Assembly: GCF_020510665.1 (NCBI RefSeq)
Contig: NZ_CP075187.1
Coordinates: 372,001-436,000, forward strand
Source: Dechloromonas denitrificans
GTDB lineage: Bacteria; Pseudomonadota; Gammaproteobacteria; Burkholderiales; Rhodocyclaceae
DNA: 64,000 nucleotides
Direction of reading: 5' to 3'
The notes under the pieces are model-generated. The model made no database searches. It was not told the DNA's origin and saw only the letters and a program-made list of their open reading frames with translations. How positions within the stretch are numbered: the stretch's first letter is position 1; the number at the start of each line of letters is the position of its first letter. The translations under genes were made by a program, and so were the position numbers. Shown piece by piece: positions 27,143-37,781 of the stretch.

Positions 27143-27448
27143 ATGGCAAAACTTGCTCTGATCAACCGTGAAGAGAAGCGCCGCAAGCTGGTCGCGCAGT
27201 ACGCCAAGAAGCGTGCGGCCCTCGAGGCGATTATCAATAACGAAGGCCTTTCGGACGCGGAGCGTTATGAAGCTCGTCTGAAAATTCAGGCTCTTCCGCG
27301 CAACTCAAGCCCGTCGCGATTGCGCAACCGTTGCCAGCTGACAGGTCGTCCGCGTGGTGTTTTCCGTAAGTTCGGTCTGTGCCGTAACAAGATCCGTGAG
27401 CTCGCTTTCAATGGCGAAATTCCGGGTGTTGTTAAGGCCAGCTGGTAA
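27143..27448 (+). CDS. rpsN: 30S ribosomal protein S14 (zinc-free long form)
   Basis: S14 is a late-assembling 30S head protein. The 101-residue length and the absence of a CXXC pair identify the zinc-independent form. The C-terminal signature [19 protein letters not shown] is intact. Confidence 0.98.
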   Translation: MAKLALINREEKRRKLVAQYAKKRAALEAIINNEGLSDAERYEARLKIQALPRNSSPSRLRNRCQLTGRPRGVFRKFGLCRNKIRELAFNGEIPGVVKASW

Positions 27449-27462
27449 GAGGAGATTCAGAA

Positions 27463-27858
27463 ATGGCTATGAGCGATCCGATCGCGGACATGCTGACTCG
27501 CATCCGCAACGCCCAGCTCGCCGAAAAGGCGTCTGTCTCCATGCCTTCTTCCAAGGTAAAAGTGGCTATTGCCGCTGTACTGAAGGACGAAGGTTACGTA
27601 GATAACTTTGCAGTGCGTCAAGCCGATGGCAAAGCCACTCTCGAAATTGAACTCAAGTATTACGCCGGTCGTCCGGTTATTGAGCGCATCGAGCGTGTTT
27701 CCAAGCCTGGTTTGCGTATCTACAAGGGCTGTGAAGATATTCCCCGTGTCATGAATGGTCTTGGTGTGGCGATCGTCTCCACGCCCAAGGGTGTCATGAC
27801 CGATCGCAAGGCTCGCGCCAGCAAGATCGGCGGCGAAGTCCTGTGCATCGTGGCATAA
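27463..27858 (+). CDS. rpsH: 30S ribosomal protein S8
   Basis: S8 binds the central domain of 16S rRNA and in E. coli represses spc operon translation at rplE. The 131 residues begin [18 protein letters not shown] and end with [19 protein letters not shown]. It lies ten bases before rplF. Confidence 0.98.
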   Translation: MAMSDPIADMLTRIRNAQLAEKASVSMPSSKVKVAIAAVLKDEGYVDNFAVRQADGKATLEIELKYYAGRPVIERIERVSKPGLRIYKGCEDIPRVMNGLGVAIVSTPKGVMTDRKARASKIGGEVLCIVA

Positions 27859-27868
27859 GGGAGAAATC

Positions 27869-28399
27869 ATGTCTCGTGTTGGTAAGAATCCGATTGTCCT
27901 GCCGGCAGGTGTTGAAGTCACCGTTGGCCAGCAAATCATCGTCAAGGGGCCGCTGGGTTCCCTGAAGGCCGCCGCTCACCCGGCAGTCAAGGTGGTTGTT
28001 GAAGGGCAAAATGTCGTCGTTTCCAAAGTTGAAGGCGCTTCCGCCGGTGCTGCCATGTGGGGCACTATGCGGGCTAACCTGAATAACATGGTTACCGGCG
28101 TTTCCAAAGGTTTTGAAAAGAAGCTGCAGTTGGTTGGCGTGGGTTACCGCGCTCAGGCTCAGGGCGAAGTCCTGAATCTGTCGCTCGGCTTCTCTCACCC
28201 GGTTGCGCACAAAATGCCGGCCGGTGTGAAAGTTGAGTGCCCGACCCAGACGGAAATCCTGATCAAGGGTTCCGACAAGCAGCAGGTCGGCCAGGTCGCC
28301 GCCGAAGTTCGTGCGTATCGTAAGCCAGAGCCTTATAAAGGCAAGGGCGTGCGTTATGCCGACGAAGTGGTGGTTATCAAGGAAACCAAGAAGAAGTAA
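27869..28399 (+). CDS. rplF: 50S ribosomal protein L6
   Basis: L6 lies near the sarcin-ricin loop and helps factor binding. The 176 residues begin [17 protein letters not shown] and contain the C-terminal signature [18 protein letters not shown]. Confidence 0.98.
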   Translation: MSRVGKNPIVLPAGVEVTVGQQIIVKGPLGSLKAAAHPAVKVVVEGQNVVVSKVEGASAGAAMWGTMRANLNNMVTGVSKGFEKKLQLVGVGYRAQAQGEVLNLSLGFSHPVAHKMPAGVKVECPTQTEILIKGSDKQQVGQVAAEVRAYRKPEPYKGKGVRYADEVVVIKETKKK

Positions 28400-28408
28400 G
28401 GGTGGCAT

Positions 28409-28765
28409 ATGTTTAACAGGAAAGAAGCGCGTCTGCGCCGTGCTCGCCAAACGCGAGCAAAAATCGCCGAGCTCAAAGCTGTGCGCCTGTGCGTTAATCG
28501 CACGAACTGCCACATTTACGCCCAAATCATTTCGCCTTGCGGCGGTAAGGTTCTGGCTTCGGCTTCCACGCTCGACGTCGATGTTCGCAAGGACATCCCG
28601 AACGGCGGTAACAAGGCTGCTGCCACGTCTGTGGGCAAGTTGATTGCTGAGCGTGCGAAGGCCGCTGGTATCGAACGCGTGGCTTTTGATCGTTCCGGTC
28701 TTCAGTACCATGGTCGTGTTCAGGCGTTGGCGGAAGCTGCGCGTGAAGCCGGTCTGCAGTTCTGA
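28409..28765 (+). CDS. rplR: 50S ribosomal protein L18
   Basis: L18 carries 5S rRNA into the large subunit. The 118 residues include the basic N-terminal [15 protein letters not shown] segment and the conserved [12 protein letters not shown] strand. The C-terminus ends in [20 protein letters not shown]. Confidence 0.97.
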   Translation: MFNRKEARLRRARQTRAKIAELKAVRLCVNRTNCHIYAQIISPCGGKVLASASTLDVDVRKDIPNGGNKAAATSVGKLIAERAKAAGIERVAFDRSGLQYHGRVQALAEAAREAGLQF

Positions 28766-28791
28766 TCGCCGCGAAAGGAATAGGTTAAGAA

Positions 28792-29319
28792 ATGGCTAAA
28801 CCTGAAAGAAACAAGAAGCCGCAGCAAGCTGAAGAGCGTGATGATGGCATGCGCGAAAAGATGGTCGCGGTTAATCGTGTTACCAAGGTGGTTAAGGGCG
28901 GCCGTATTCTCGGTTTCGCAGCTCTGACTGTCGTTGGTGACGGCGATGGCGGCATCGGCATGGGTAAGGGTAAGTCCCGCGAAGTGCCGGTTGCAGTCCA
29001 GAAGGCTATGGAAGAGGCTCGTCGCAAGATGGCCAAGGTCAGCCTGAAGAGCGGTACGGTTCATCATACGGTTATGGGGCGCCATGGTGCTACCACTGTG
29101 ATGATCCAGCCGGCTCCGGATGGTACCGGCATCATCGCTGGCGGTGCAATGCGCGCTGTCTTCGAAGTTGTTGGTGTGACCAACGTCGTTGCCAAGGCTC
29201 ACGGTTCGACCAATCCTTACAACATCGTGCGTGCGACGATCGACGGTCTGTCGAAGGTCAATACGCCAGCAGAGATCGCTGCAAAGCGTGGCCTGTCTGT
29301 TGAAAAGATCCTGGGGTAA
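28792..29319 (+). CDS. rpsE: 30S ribosomal protein S5
   Basis: S5 forms the mRNA entry channel with S3 and S4 and affects decoding accuracy. The 175 residues include the double-stranded-RNA-binding-like domain with [19 protein letters not shown] and the C-terminal [15 protein letters not shown]. rpmD follows after three bases. Confidence 0.98.
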   Translation: MAKPERNKKPQQAEERDDGMREKMVAVNRVTKVVKGGRILGFAALTVVGDGDGGIGMGKGKSREVPVAVQKAMEEARRKMAKVSLKSGTVHHTVMGRHGATTVMIQPAPDGTGIIAGGAMRAVFEVVGVTNVVAKAHGSTNPYNIVRATIDGLSKVNTPAEIAAKRGLSVEKILG

Positions 29320-29322
29320 GTC

Positions 29323-29505
29323 ATGGCTGACAAAAAAATCACAGTGAAGCTCGTCAAGAGCATCATCGGCACCAAGCAGGACCACCGCGCCACCGTGCGT
29401 GGCCTGGGTCTGCGCAAGCTGAACAGTTCCGCTGTCCTGGAAGATACGCCGGCAGTTCGCGGCATGATCCAAAAGGTCCAGTATCTCGTCAAGGTTGAGG
29501 GTTAA
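29323..29505 (+). CDS. rpmD: 50S ribosomal protein L30
   Basis: L30 is a small large-subunit protein, 60 residues here. The [20 protein letters not shown] signature and the C-terminal [12 protein letters not shown] are present. It sits between rpsE and rplO, as in other proteobacteria. Confidence 0.97.
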   Translation: MADKKITVKLVKSIIGTKQDHRATVRGLGLRKLNSSAVLEDTPAVRGMIQKVQYLVKVEG

Positions 29506-29508
29506 GCC

Positions 29509-29943
29509 ATGCGTTTGAATACCATCAAGCCTGCTGAAGGTTCCAAAAAAGCCGCCAAGCGTGTCGGTCGCGGTATCGGTTCTGGCCTCGGCAAGACCTG
29601 TGGCCGTGGTCACAAGGGCCAGAAGTCCCGTTCCGGCGGTTTCCACAAAGTGGGTTTCGAAGGCGGTCAAATGCCTTTGCAGCGTCGCTTGCCGAAGCGT
29701 GGTTTCAACTCGCTGACGCGTGCTCGTAACTACGAAATCCGTCTGACCGACATTGAGCGCATGCCGCTTGATGAGATCGATCTGCTTGCTCTGCAAGCCG
29801 CTGGTGTTGTGCCGGGTGATGCCTTGTCTGCCAAGGTTATTCTTTCTGGTGCCATTACCCGCAAAGTCGTTCTCAAAGGTGTTGGTGCAACGAAGGGTGC
29901 CAAGGCGGCCATCGAAGCAGTCGGCGGCTCGGTCGCTGAGTAA
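29509..29943 (+). CDS. rplO: 50S ribosomal protein L15
   Basis: L15 is a late assembly protein with a long basic N-terminal extension. The 144 residues begin [20 protein letters not shown] and contain the glycine-rich [13 protein letters not shown] segment. It lies three bases after rpmD and 21 bases before the secY start. Confidence 0.98.
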   Translation: MRLNTIKPAEGSKKAAKRVGRGIGSGLGKTCGRGHKGQKSRSGGFHKVGFEGGQMPLQRRLPKRGFNSLTRARNYEIRLTDIERMPLDEIDLLALQAAGVVPGDALSAKVILSGAITRKVVLKGVGATKGAKAAIEAVGGSVAE

Positions 29944-29964
29944 GAACTAAGAAAGGTAAGAACG

Positions 29965-31278
29965 TTGGCGGCAAATCCTAATACCGTAGGCAAGGGCGGA
30001 AAATTCGGCGATCTAAAGCGTCGTTTGTGGTTCTTGCTGGGTGCGCTCGTGGTGTATCGCATTGGTGCGCATATTCCGGTTCCGGGTATTGACCCCAACG
30101 TCCTTGCTGATCTGTTCAATTCGCAGCAGGGCGGCATCCTGGGCATGTTCAACATGTTCTCAGGTGGCGCTCTGTCGCGTTTCACTATTTTTGCGCTTGG
30201 GATCATGCCTTACATTTCGGCATCGATCATCATGCAGTTGATGAGCGTTGCAAGTCCTCAACTTGAAGCACTCAAGAAAGAGGGCGAAGCCGGTCGTCGC
30301 AAGATTACTCAATATACCCGCTATGGCACGGTTGCTTTGGCACTGTTCCAGGGCCTGGGTATTGCTGTTGCCCTCGAAGCGCAGGCAGGTCTCGTCGCAG
30401 ACCCTGGCTTCCTGTTCCGCCTGACGACTGTATCCACCCTGCTGACCGGAACGATGTTCCTGATGTGGCTGGGAGAACAGGTTACTGAGCGCGGTCTGGG
30501 TAACGGTATTTCCATCATTATTTTTGCCGGTATCGCGGCTGGTCTGCCGAATGCTATTGGTGGTCTGCTTGAGTTGGTACGTACTGGCGCAATGCATCCG
30601 CTCTCTGCTTTGGTTATTTGCGTTCTAATTGTTGCGGTTACCGCATTTGTTGTGTTTGTTGAACGCGGCCAGCGCAAGATCCTGGTTAATTACGCGAAGC
30701 GTCAGGTCGGTAACAAGGTTTATGGCGGGCAAAGTTCACACTTGCCATTGAAGCTGAATATGGCTGGTGTTATCCCCCCCATTTTTGCTTCCTCGATCAT
30801 TCTTTTTCCGGCAACTGTTGCTGGCTGGTTTGGTTCAAGCGAGTCGATGCGCTGGTTGAAGGATATCGCTGGCACGTTGTCTCCTGGGCAGCCGATTTAC
30901 GTGATGCTCTATGCTGCAGCAATTATCTTCTTTTGTTTTTTCTACACCGCTCTTGTGTTTAACTCCAAGGAAACGGCAGAAAATTTGAAAAAGAGTGGGG
31001 CCTTCGTTCCAGGTATTCGTCCCGGCGAACAAACCTCTCGCTACATTGACAAGATTTTGATGCGCCTCACTTTAATTGGGGCTGCTTATATCACCGTAGT
31101 CTGTCTGCTCCCTGAGTTTTTGATTTTGAAGTGGAACGTCCCATTCTATTTTGGCGGTACATCGCTGCTGATTATCGTTGTGGTGACTATGGACTTCATG
31201 TCGCAGGTTCAGGCTTACGTAATGTCGCACCAATATGAAAGTTTGCTCAAAAAGGCAAATTTCAAAGGTACCAATTGA
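29965..31278 (+). CDS. secY: Protein translocase subunit SecY
   Basis: SecY is the channel-forming subunit of the SecYEG translocon in the inner membrane. The 437 residues have about ten hydrophobic helices and the conserved [11 protein letters not shown] near the start; [19 protein letters not shown] lies near the end. Translation appears to begin at TTG (29965) behind AAAGGTAAG, because no ATG is available near the family's N-terminus. This weak start may tune its expression. Confidence 0.96.
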   Translation: MAANPNTVGKGGKFGDLKRRLWFLLGALVVYRIGAHIPVPGIDPNVLADLFNSQQGGILGMFNMFSGGALSRFTIFALGIMPYISASIIMQLMSVASPQLEALKKEGEAGRRKITQYTRYGTVALALFQGLGIAVALEAQAGLVADPGFLFRLTTVSTLLTGTMFLMWLGEQVTERGLGNGISIIIFAGIAAGLPNAIGGLLELVRTGAMHPLSALVICVLIVAVTAFVVFVERGQRKILVNYAKRQVGNKVYGGQSSHLPLKLNMAGVIPPIFASSIILFPATVAGWFGSSESMRWLKDIAGTLSPGQPIYVMLYAAAIIFFCFFYTALVFNSKETAENLKKSGAFVPGIRPGEQTSRYIDKILMRLTLIGAAYITVVCLLPEFLILKWNVPFYFGGTSLLIIVVVTMDFMSQVQAYVMSHQYESLLKKANFKGTN

Positions 31279-31292
31279 TCAAATAACTGAGT

Positions 31293-31511
31293 ATGGCGAA
31301 GGAAGACTATATTGAAATGCAAGGGGAGGTTTTAGAAAACCTTCCCAATGCGACCTTCAAGGTCAAACTGGAAAATGGGCACGTGCTTCATGCCTTTATC
31401 TCCGGGAAAATGCGGATGCATTACATTCGAATTCTTCCTGGCGACAAGGTTACCATCCAGCTGACGCCATACGATTTAAGTAAAGCCCGGATCGTTTTCC
31501 GGGTTAAGTAA
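31293..31511 (+). CDS. infA: Translation initiation factor IF-1
   Basis: IF-1 occupies the 30S A site during initiation. The 72-residue single OB-fold protein begins [20 protein letters not shown] and ends KARIVFRVK. It lies between secY and rpmJ, as in most betaproteobacteria. Confidence 0.97.
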   Translation: MAKEDYIEMQGEVLENLPNATFKVKLENGHVLHAFISGKMRMHYIRILPGDKVTIQLTPYDLSKARIVFRVK

Positions 31512-31584
31512 AGATTCTCTACGCAATAAACCGCAGGGCAAGGAATCACGGCTGCTTCCAAGCCCTCGCAGACGAGGAGTAAAC

Positions 31585-31698
31585 ATGAAAGTGCAACCTT
31601 CAGTAAAGCGCGTGTGTCGCAATTGCAAAGTCATCCGTCGCAAGGGTGTCGTGCGCGTTATTTGCAAGGACCCGCGTCATAAGCAGCGTCAAGGCTAA
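31585..31698 (+). CDS. rpmJ: 50S ribosomal protein L36 (zinc-binding form)
   Basis: A 37-residue gene reading [20 protein letters not shown] and ending KQRQG. Cys11, Cys14, Cys27 and His32 form the zinc site of the C+ form of L36. GAGGAG lies seven bases before the ATG. It is the smallest ribosomal protein and easily missed by length cut-offs. Confidence 0.95.
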   Translation: MKVQPSVKRVCRNCKVIRRKGVVRVICKDPRHKQRQG

Positions 31699-31746
31699 TA
31701 GCCTCGATTCGGCATACGTTAATTTTCGAAATATTGGAGTGACTCG

Positions 31747-32109
31747 ATGGCCCGTATTGCAGGGGTAAACATTCCGAACCATCAGCATGCTGAAATCGCT
31801 CTTACCGCGATTTACGGCATCGGCCGTACCCGCTCGCAGAAGATTTGCGATGCGGCTGGCGTTGGTCGTACGACTAAAATGAAAGACCTGTCCGATGCGG
31901 ACATGGATCGCTTGCGTGACGAAGTCGGTAAGTTCACCGTTGAAGGTGACCTGCGCCGCGAAGTGACGATGAACATCAAGCGTTTGATGGACCTCGGTTG
32001 CTACCGTGGCCTGCGCCATCGCAAGGGCTTGCCTTGCCGTGGTCAGCGCACCCGTACCAATGCTCGTACTCGCAAGGGTCCGCGCAAGGCCATCGCTGGC
32101 AAGAAGTAA
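31747..32109 (+). CDS. rpsM: 30S ribosomal protein S13
   Basis: S13 contacts P-site tRNA and L5 across the subunit bridge. The 120 residues begin [20 protein letters not shown] and carry the C-terminal [24 protein letters not shown] tail that reaches the tRNA. It is the first gene of the alpha operon. Confidence 0.97.
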   Translation: MARIAGVNIPNHQHAEIALTAIYGIGRTRSQKICDAAGVGRTTKMKDLSDADMDRLRDEVGKFTVEGDLRREVTMNIKRLMDLGCYRGLRHRKGLPCRGQRTRTNARTRKGPRKAIAGKK

Positions 32110-32121
32110 TAGGGACAGAAC

Positions 32122-32511
32122 ATGGCAAAGACTGCTACCAAAGTTCGTAAAAAGGTTAAAAAGAACGTTGCTGAGGGCATCGCCCACATCCACGCTTCGT
32201 TCAATAACACCATCATTACCATTACCGACCGTCAGGGCAATGCACTGTCCTGGGCAACTTCCGGTGGTGCTGGCTTCCGCGGTTCGCGTAAGTCCACCCC
32301 GTTTGCTGCTCAGGTGGCTGCTGAAGCTGCTGGCAAGGCGGCTCAAGAATGCGGCGTCAAGAACCTTGAAGTTCGCATCAAAGGCCCCGGTCCTGGCCGT
32401 GAATCTTCCGTCCGTGCTCTTAATGCACTCGGTATGAAGATCACCGCTATTTCCGACGTGACGCCGGTACCGCATAACGGTTGCCGTCCGCCTAAAAAGC
32501 GCCGCATCTAA
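32122..32511 (+). CDS. rpsK: 30S ribosomal protein S11
   Basis: S11 forms part of the platform near the mRNA exit. The 129 residues contain [20 protein letters not shown] and end [17 protein letters not shown], both typical. Confidence 0.98.
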   Translation: MAKTATKVRKKVKKNVAEGIAHIHASFNNTIITITDRQGNALSWATSGGAGFRGSRKSTPFAAQVAAEAAGKAAQECGVKNLEVRIKGPGPGRESSVRALNALGMKITAISDVTPVPHNGCRPPKKRRI

Positions 32512-32523
32512 GGAGAAAGACAA

Positions 32524-33153
32524 GTGGCTCGTAATCTCGATCCGAAGTGCCGTCAGTGTCGCCGCGAAGGCGAAAAGCTTTTCCTCAAGGGTGAAAAGTG
32601 CTTTACCGACAAGTGCGCCATTGAGCGCCGTTCCTACGCTCCTGGCCAGCACGGCCAGAAGTCTGGTGCCCGTCTGTCCGACTACGGCGTCCATCTTCGT
32701 GCCAAGCAGAAGATCCGTCGCGTCTATGGCGTGCTCGAAGGCCAGTTCCGCAAGACCTTCGCCGAAGCTGATCGCCGCAAGGGTCAGACCGGTGAGAACC
32801 TCCTGCAATTGCTCGAAGCCCGTCTGGACTCCGTTGCTTACCGCATGGGTTTTGGCGCTTCCCGCGTTGAATCCCGTCAGATCGTTCGTCACAACGGCGT
32901 TCTGGTGAACGGCAAGCGCGTCAACATTCCGTCTTTCCTTGTGAAGCCGGGCGATGTTGTTCAGCTGACCGATCGTGCTCGTGCATCGCTGCGTTGCAAG
33001 GCCGCTCTGGAAGCTGCCGAGTCCCGCGGTTTCCCCGAGTGGGTTGCTGTTGACGTCAAGGAAGGCAAGGGAACGTTCAAGGCTATGCCGCAGCGCTCCG
33101 AGCTGCCGTCTACCCTGAACGAAGGTCTCGTCATCGAACTTTACTCGAAGTAA
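32524..33153 (+). CDS. rpsD: 30S ribosomal protein S4, four-cysteine zinc-type
   Basis: S4 initiates 16S folding, lines the mRNA entry pore and in E. coli represses the alpha operon. It has 209 residues and a GTG start. Cys9, Cys12, Cys26 and Cys31 give a CX2CX13CX4C pattern expected to bind zinc, unlike the cysteine-poor E. coli and Neisseria forms but like the S4 I recall from Azoarcus relatives. The RNA-binding S4 domain (LLEARLDSVAYRMGFGASR) is intact. Confidence 0.97.
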   Translation: MARNLDPKCRQCRREGEKLFLKGEKCFTDKCAIERRSYAPGQHGQKSGARLSDYGVHLRAKQKIRRVYGVLEGQFRKTFAEADRRKGQTGENLLQLLEARLDSVAYRMGFGASRVESRQIVRHNGVLVNGKRVNIPSFLVKPGDVVQLTDRARASLRCKAALEAAESRGFPEWVAVDVKEGKGTFKAMPQRSELPSTLNEGLVIELYSK

Positions 33154-33177
33154 TCACTGAGCAGAGGAATTTAGCCC

Positions 33178-34152
33178 ATGCAAAGCAGTGGACTTCTGAA
33201 ACCCCGCATTATTGATGTGCAGAGCGTTTCGCCCGTGCAAGCCAAGGTTGTGATGGAGCCGTTTGAACGCGGCTACGGTCACACCCTGGGTAATGCATTG
33301 CGTCGTATCCTGCTGTCCTCCATGCCGGGTTATGCGCCGACCGAAGTCGGCATTGAGGGTGTGCTCCACGAGTACTCCACCGTTGATGGCGTTCAGGAAG
33401 ATGTCGTTGATATCCTTCTGAACCTCAAAGGCATCGTGTTCAAGTTGCATAATCGCGACTCTGTCACGCTCAATCTGGTCAAGGAAGGTGAGGGCGTTGT
33501 CCGTGCTGGCGATATTGATTTGCCGCACGACGTCGAAATCATCAATCCGGAACATGTCGTGGCTCACTTGTCGCCTGGCGGCAAGCTGGCGATGGAAATC
33601 AAGGTCGAAAAGGGACGCGGCTATGTGCCGGGTAACGTTCGCAACCTCGGTGATTCCAAGACGATCGGCAAGCTCGTGCTGGATGCTTCATTCAGCCCGA
33701 TCCGCCGTGTTGCCTACTCTGTTGAAAGCGCCCGCGTTGAACAGCGTACCGACTTGGACAAGCTGATTGTCGACATTGAGACCAACGGTGTTGTCGAGCC
33801 GGAAGAGGCCATTCGCTACGCAGCTCGCGTGCTGATGGAACAGCTCTCCGTGTTTGCCGATCTCGAAGGCACGGCCCCCGCTGTGGAAGCCTCCAAGCCG
33901 GCTCAGGTTGACCCGGTTCTCCTCCGCCCGGTGGATGATCTCGAATTGACGGTTCGTTCTGCGAACTGCCTCAAGGCTGAGAACATTTATTACATCGGCG
34001 ATCTTATTCAGCGTACCGAGAATGAACTTCTCAAGACCCCGAATCTGGGTCGCAAGTCGCTGAACGAGATCAAGGAAGTGCTTGCTGCACGTGGTCTGAC
34101 CCTCGGCATGAAACTGGAAAATTGGCCGCCCGCCGGTCTGGAAAAGGTCTAA
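33178..34152 (+). CDS. rpoA: DNA-directed RNA polymerase subunit alpha
   Basis: The alpha subunit nucleates polymerase assembly and contacts UP elements and activators. The 324 residues comprise the N-terminal dimerisation domain (about 1-230, with the [20 protein letters not shown] block) and the C-terminal domain with [18 protein letters not shown] and [14 protein letters not shown]. It lies between rpsD and rplQ. Confidence 0.98.
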   Translation: MQSSGLLKPRIIDVQSVSPVQAKVVMEPFERGYGHTLGNALRRILLSSMPGYAPTEVGIEGVLHEYSTVDGVQEDVVDILLNLKGIVFKLHNRDSVTLNLVKEGEGVVRAGDIDLPHDVEIINPEHVVAHLSPGGKLAMEIKVEKGRGYVPGNVRNLGDSKTIGKLVLDASFSPIRRVAYSVESARVEQRTDLDKLIVDIETNGVVEPEEAIRYAARVLMEQLSVFADLEGTAPAVEASKPAQVDPVLLRPVDDLELTVRSANCLKAENIYYIGDLIQRTENELLKTPNLGRKSLNEIKEVLAARGLTLGMKLENWPPAGLEKV

Positions 34153-34210
34153 GGACCTTTTTCAGCACGGGTCGTCAAGGGACGCCTGCAGAATATAGAA
34201 AGGATTAACC

Positions 34211-34609
34211 ATGCGTCACCGCAATGGACTTCGCAAACTGAACCGTACCAGCAGCCATCGCCTCGCGATGCTGCGCAACATGACTGTTTCTCTTCTCCGT
34301 CACGAGGCTATCAAGACCACCGTGCCGAAGGCCAAGGAACTGCGCCGTGTTGTTGAACCAATGATTACCCTCGGCAAAACCCCGACGCTGGCTAACAAGC
34401 GTCTGGCCTTTGACCGCCTGCGTGATCGCGAGATCGTCGTCAAGCTGTTTGCCGAACTTGGTCCGCGTTACAACGCTCGTCCGGGCGGCTACCTTCGTAT
34501 CCTGAAGTGTGGTTTCCGCAATGGCGACAACGCACCGATGGCTTTCGTTGAGCTGGTCGATCGTCCGGAAGTTACCGAAGCTGTGGAAGTGGACGAAGCC
34601 GCTGAATAA
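34211..34609 (+). CDS. rplQ: 50S ribosomal protein L17
   Basis: L17 sits near the tunnel exit. The 132 residues begin [20 protein letters not shown] and include the [16 protein letters not shown] block; the acidic C-terminal tail is common. It is the last gene of the ribosomal super-cluster. Confidence 0.98.
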   Translation: MRHRNGLRKLNRTSSHRLAMLRNMTVSLLRHEAIKTTVPKAKELRRVVEPMITLGKTPTLANKRLAFDRLRDREIVVKLFAELGPRYNARPGGYLRILKCGFRNGDNAPMAFVELVDRPEVTEAVEVDEAAE

Positions 34610-34626
34610 GCTGTTTTGTTCCCATG

Positions 34627-34660
34627 AAAAAGGCCGGATATTCCGGCCTTTTTCTTTTTT
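34627..34660. terminator. Bidirectional terminator between rplQ and the glt genes
   Basis: AAAAAGGCCGGA (34627-34638) and TCCGGCCTTTTT (34642-34653) form a perfect 12-bp stem with a TAT loop. A- and T-tracts on both sides let it end the plus-strand alpha operon and the minus-strand gltL transcript, whose stop codon (34659-34661) touches it. Confidence 0.87.
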
Positions 34661-35387
34661 AGTGCTGCAGTATCTTTGAGAGAAATTGTTGCGCTCTGGC
34701 CGAGCGCGGTGTGCCGAAAAAAGTATCTTTCGGGGCATCTTCGATAATTTTTCCCTGGTCCATGAAGATAACCCGGTGAGCAACCTTGCGTGCAAATCCC
34801 ATCTCGTGGGTGACGCACATCATCGTCATCCCTTCATGAGCCAACTCGACCATGACGTCGAGTACTTCGTTGATCATCTCAGGGTCCAGAGCCGATGTTG
34901 GCTCATCGAAAAGCATGCAAATCGGGTCCATGGCCAATGCCCGTGCAATTGCTACACGCTGTTGCTGGCCGCCTGAAAGTTGGCCCGGGAATTTTTCAGC
35001 CTGCACTTTTAGACCGACTCTATCCAGAAGTTTGAATCCGCGGTCAACGGCCTCATCCTTTCTTCGGCCGAGAACCTTGGTCTGACCGATGCTCAGGTTT
35101 TCGATGATACTCATGTGCGGGAAAAGCTCGAAATGCTGAAATACCATCCCGACATGGGAACGGAGTTTCGAGAGATTCGTGCGTGGATCGCCGACCGACG
35201 TTCCATTCACCACAATATCGCCCTGCTGGAAGGCCTCCAGCCCATTGACGCATTTGATCAGGGTCGATTTGCCTGAGCCGGATGGGCCGCAAACGACGAT
35301 GACTTCGCCTTTGGCAACCGAGGTAGTGCACTCGGAAAGCACCTGGAAGTTGCCATACCACTTTGATACCGAGCGGATATCAATCAT
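34659..35387 (-). CDS. gltL: Polar amino-acid ABC importer, ATPase (glutamate/aspartate type)
   Basis: This ATP-binding subunit powers uptake of a polar amino acid. It has 242 residues with Walker [10 protein letters not shown] at 34-42, the signature [15 protein letters not shown], Walker [14 protein letters not shown] and the switch histidine in CVTHEMGFA. It overlaps the upstream permease gene by four bases (ATGA). GltL versus the close homologue GlnQ is decided by the substrate-binding protein of the operon, which looks GltI-like. Confidence 0.88.
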   Translation of the reverse strand: MIDIRSVSKWYGNFQVLSECTTSVAKGEVIVVCGPSGSGKSTLIKCVNGLEAFQQGDIVVNGTSVGDPRTNLSKLRSHVGMVFQHFELFPHMSIIENLSIGQTKVLGRRKDEAVDRGFKLLDRVGLKVQAEKFPGQLSGGQQQRVAIARALAMDPICMLFDEPTSALDPEMINEVLDVMVELAHEGMTMMCVTHEMGFARKVAHRVIFMDQGKIIEDAPKDTFFGTPRSARAQQFLSKILQH

Positions 35388-36058
35388 CGGGCGTACCTCT
35401 GCTGAAGGGTTTTGACGATTCGCGAAATCGAGAAACAGATGACGAAGTAAATTGCGCCGGCAAAAAGCAGCATTTCGACCAGTCGACCGTCGCGGTCGCC
35501 TACTTTATAGGCGGTTCCGAAAAAGTCTGACAGGCCGATGACGTAAACGAGCGATGTGTCCTGAAAAAGAATGATTGCCTGGGTTAGCAGCAGTGGGAGC
35601 ATATTGCGAAATGCCTGGGGAAGTATGATCAGGCGCATGGTTTGGTTTTGTGTCAGGCCGAGGGCCTGCCCTGCGGCAATCTGCCCCCGGGGGATGCTTT
35701 GAATGCCGGCGCGGATGATTTCGGAGTAGTACGCCGCTTCAAACAAGGCAAAGGCGATCAGCGCCGAAGTCAGGCGAATATCTCCGATTCCTGAACCGAA
35801 AATACTTTTCAATGCCTGTGGAACGATCAGGTAAAACCATAAAATGACCATGACCAGTGGGACTGAGCGGAACAGATTGACGTAGCCTGCGCTGATCCAG
35901 GCAATCCAGCGGGTATTGCTCATCCTGAGAACAGCGAGGATGGTTCCCCATAGAATGCCGACGATGATTGCCGTCAGCGTTACTTCAAGGGAAATGAGCA
36001 TGCCTTTGGCGAGCAGCGGTACAGCGCCGGGGATCGATGACCAATCGAATTCATACAT
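35384..36058 (-). CDS. gltK: Polar amino-acid ABC importer, permease GltK-like
   Basis: This is an inner-membrane permease of 224 residues with about five hydrophobic helices. The EAA loop is recognisable in [33 protein letters not shown], the contact site for the ATPase. It starts one base after the gltJ stop and overlaps gltL, so all are translated together. Confidence 0.87.
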   Translation of the reverse strand: MYEFDWSSIPGAVPLLAKGMLISLEVTLTAIIVGILWGTILAVLRMSNTRWIAWISAGYVNLFRSVPLVMVILWFYLIVPQALKSIFGSGIGDIRLTSALIAFALFEAAYYSEIIRAGIQSIPRGQIAAGQALGLTQNQTMRLIILPQAFRNMLPLLLTQAIILFQDTSLVYVIGLSDFFGTAYKVGDRDGRLVEMLLFAGAIYFVICFSISRIVKTLQQRYAR

Positions 36059-36059
36059 G

Positions 36060-36797
36060 TCACTTCCCTCCGATGTAGCCAGGAACCCTGACCCGCATTT
36101 CCAAGCGCCGCATCAGGTACATCACAGTCGCATTGATAAGCACGTACAGCAATGTGACAGCAATGAAGGCCTCGTACGGTTGAGCCGTGTAGTCAACGAG
36201 CTGTTGAGCTTGGCGTGACAGTTCAATCAGACCGATGGTGGTTGCTACGGCCGAGTTTTTGAAAATATTCAAGAACTCCGAGGTGAGCGGCGGAACAATA
36301 ATGCGGTACGCAACAGGCAGCAGAATGTAGCGATAAACCTGGGGCAAGGTCAGGCCCATTGCTAGCCCCGCCGCCGTTTGACCCTGCGGAAGAGCGTTGA
36401 TCCCTGAGCGGACTTGTTCGGCCACGCGGGCTGAGGTGAACAAGCCAAGGCAGAGCATGGCCGCAAAGAATTGCTGAATCAGTGGATGGGTTTGCTTGAA
36501 GGCATTGCCAAGTTCGACTGGCAAAAGTTCTGGCAAGACAAAGTACCAGATGAAAAGTTGTACCAGCAGGGGGATGTTGCGGAATATCTCAACGTAGGCG
36601 GTGGCAATTCCTGAAAGCCACCGGTTTGGCGCCGTCCTGAGGATGCCGATAATCGAGCCGGTGACCAGGGCAATCACCCAGGCGCTGAGAGAGAGCAGGA
36701 TCGTCCATTGAAGACCTTCGCCGAGCCAGGCGAGATAACTGCCTTCTCCGGTGGCGCTTGGCTGGAGAAAGACCTGCCAGTTCCAGTGGTATGACAT
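36060..36797 (-). CDS. gltJ: Polar amino-acid ABC importer, permease GltJ-like
   Basis: This is the second permease subunit, 245 residues, with the EAA loop in [19 protein letters not shown]. The N-terminal [11 protein letters not shown] segment resembles GltJ proteins. GGAGG precedes the ATG. A strong hairpin separates it from gltI upstream. Confidence 0.87.
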   Translation of the reverse strand: MSYHWNWQVFLQPSATGEGSYLAWLGEGLQWTILLSLSAWVIALVTGSIIGILRTAPNRWLSGIATAYVEIFRNIPLLVQLFIWYFVLPELLPVELGNAFKQTHPLIQQFFAAMLCLGLFTSARVAEQVRSGINALPQGQTAAGLAMGLTLPQVYRYILLPVAYRIIVPPLTSEFLNIFKNSAVATTIGLIELSRQAQQLVDYTAQPYEAFIAVTLLYVLINATVMYLMRRLEMRVRVPGYIGGK

Positions 36798-36815
36798 GGG
36801 ACAACCTCCGGTGAG

Positions 36816-36844
36816 TCTGCGGTGCCATTTTCAGGCACCGCAGA
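36816..36844 (-). promoter_or_regulatory. Intercistronic hairpin between gltI and gltJ
   Basis: TCTGCGGTGCC and GGCACCGCAGA form a perfect 11-bp stem with a seven-base loop and no T-run. Such hairpins after binding-protein genes often protect the upstream mRNA, allowing more binding protein than permease; this role is inferred. Confidence 0.6.
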
Positions 36845-36864
36845 TGGTTGACCGCAAGATTTGC

Positions 36865-37761
36865 TTATTCGAATGCTTTGTCGTTCGGGTTCTTGAAGGC
36901 GGCTTTCATTTCGTCGGAAAGTGGCATGGCGAGATTCAGGCCTTTGGGGGGAATCGGATTCATGAACCACTTGCTGTAAATCTTCTCGGCCTCACCAGAG
37001 GTCATCGCTTTGGTCAGCGCAGCATCAACGACTTTCTTGAACTCGGGATCGTCCTTGCGCAGCATGCAGCCATAAGCCTCTTTCGATTGGGCCGTGCCGG
37101 TCACAATCCAGTCGGAGGCACGCTTGGCCTTGGCCATTTCACCATAGAGCAGGGCATCGTCCATCATGAATGCAATGGCCCGACCCGTTTCGAGCGTCAG
37201 GAATGACTCGCCGTGATCCTTGGCCGAGATGACATTCATCTTCATCTGCTTGTCTTCGTTCATCTTGCGCAGCAGGCGTTCGGACGTTGTCCCGGCTGTC
37301 GTGACGACGTTCTTGCCGGCCAGGTCAGCGAAATCCTTGATGCCGGAATCCTTCTTTGCCATCAAGCGAGTGCCGATCACAAAAATAGTGGTCGAGAAGC
37401 CAACCTGCTTTTGGCGTTCAAGATTGTTGGTGGTTGAGCCACATTCGATATCGATCGTTCCATTCTGAACGAGCGTGATGCGATTTGCCGAAGTGACCGG
37501 CATCAACTTGGTATCCAGCTTGCTCAACTTGAGCTGTTCCTTGATTCCTTCAACGGCTTTCAGCATCAGTTCATGCGAATAGCCGATCACCTGCTGTTTG
37601 TCGTCGTAATACGAGAAAGGAATCGATGACTCGCGGTGCCCGAGTGTAATACTGCCCGTTTCCTTGATCTTTTTCAGGGTCGCCGATTCCTGTGCCAGGA
37701 GTGGTGTCGAAGCAAAGGCGCCAGCAAGAATTGCAGCAGAAGCGATCTTCATGAAATGCAT
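36865..37761 (-). CDS. gltI: Glutamate/aspartate-type periplasmic binding protein
   Basis: This is the periplasmic substrate-binding protein of the importer. I start it at the ATG at 37761, six bases after GGAG, giving 298 residues with a signal peptide (MKIASAAILAGAFASTPLLAQ). An earlier in-frame ATG lies within the upstream gene. The mature part begins LKKIKETGSITLGHRESSIPFSYYD, typical of family 3 binding proteins, and TIDIECGSTTNN resembles the GltI ligand region. The substrate is inferred. Confidence 0.87.
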   Translation of the reverse strand: MHFMKIASAAILAGAFASTPLLAQESATLKKIKETGSITLGHRESSIPFSYYDDKQQVIGYSHELMLKAVEGIKEQLKLSKLDTKLMPVTSANRITLVQNGTIDIECGSTTNNLERQKQVGFSTTIFVIGTRLMAKKDSGIKDFADLAGKNVVTTAGTTSERLLRKMNEDKQMKMNVISAKDHGESFLTLETGRAIAFMMDDALLYGEMAKAKRASDWIVTGTAQSKEAYGCMLRKDDPEFKKVVDAALTKAMTSGEAEKIYSKWFMNPIPPKGLNLAMPLSDEMKAAFKNPNDKAFE

Positions 37762-37781
37762 TTTCGTCTCCGTGGGGTGAG

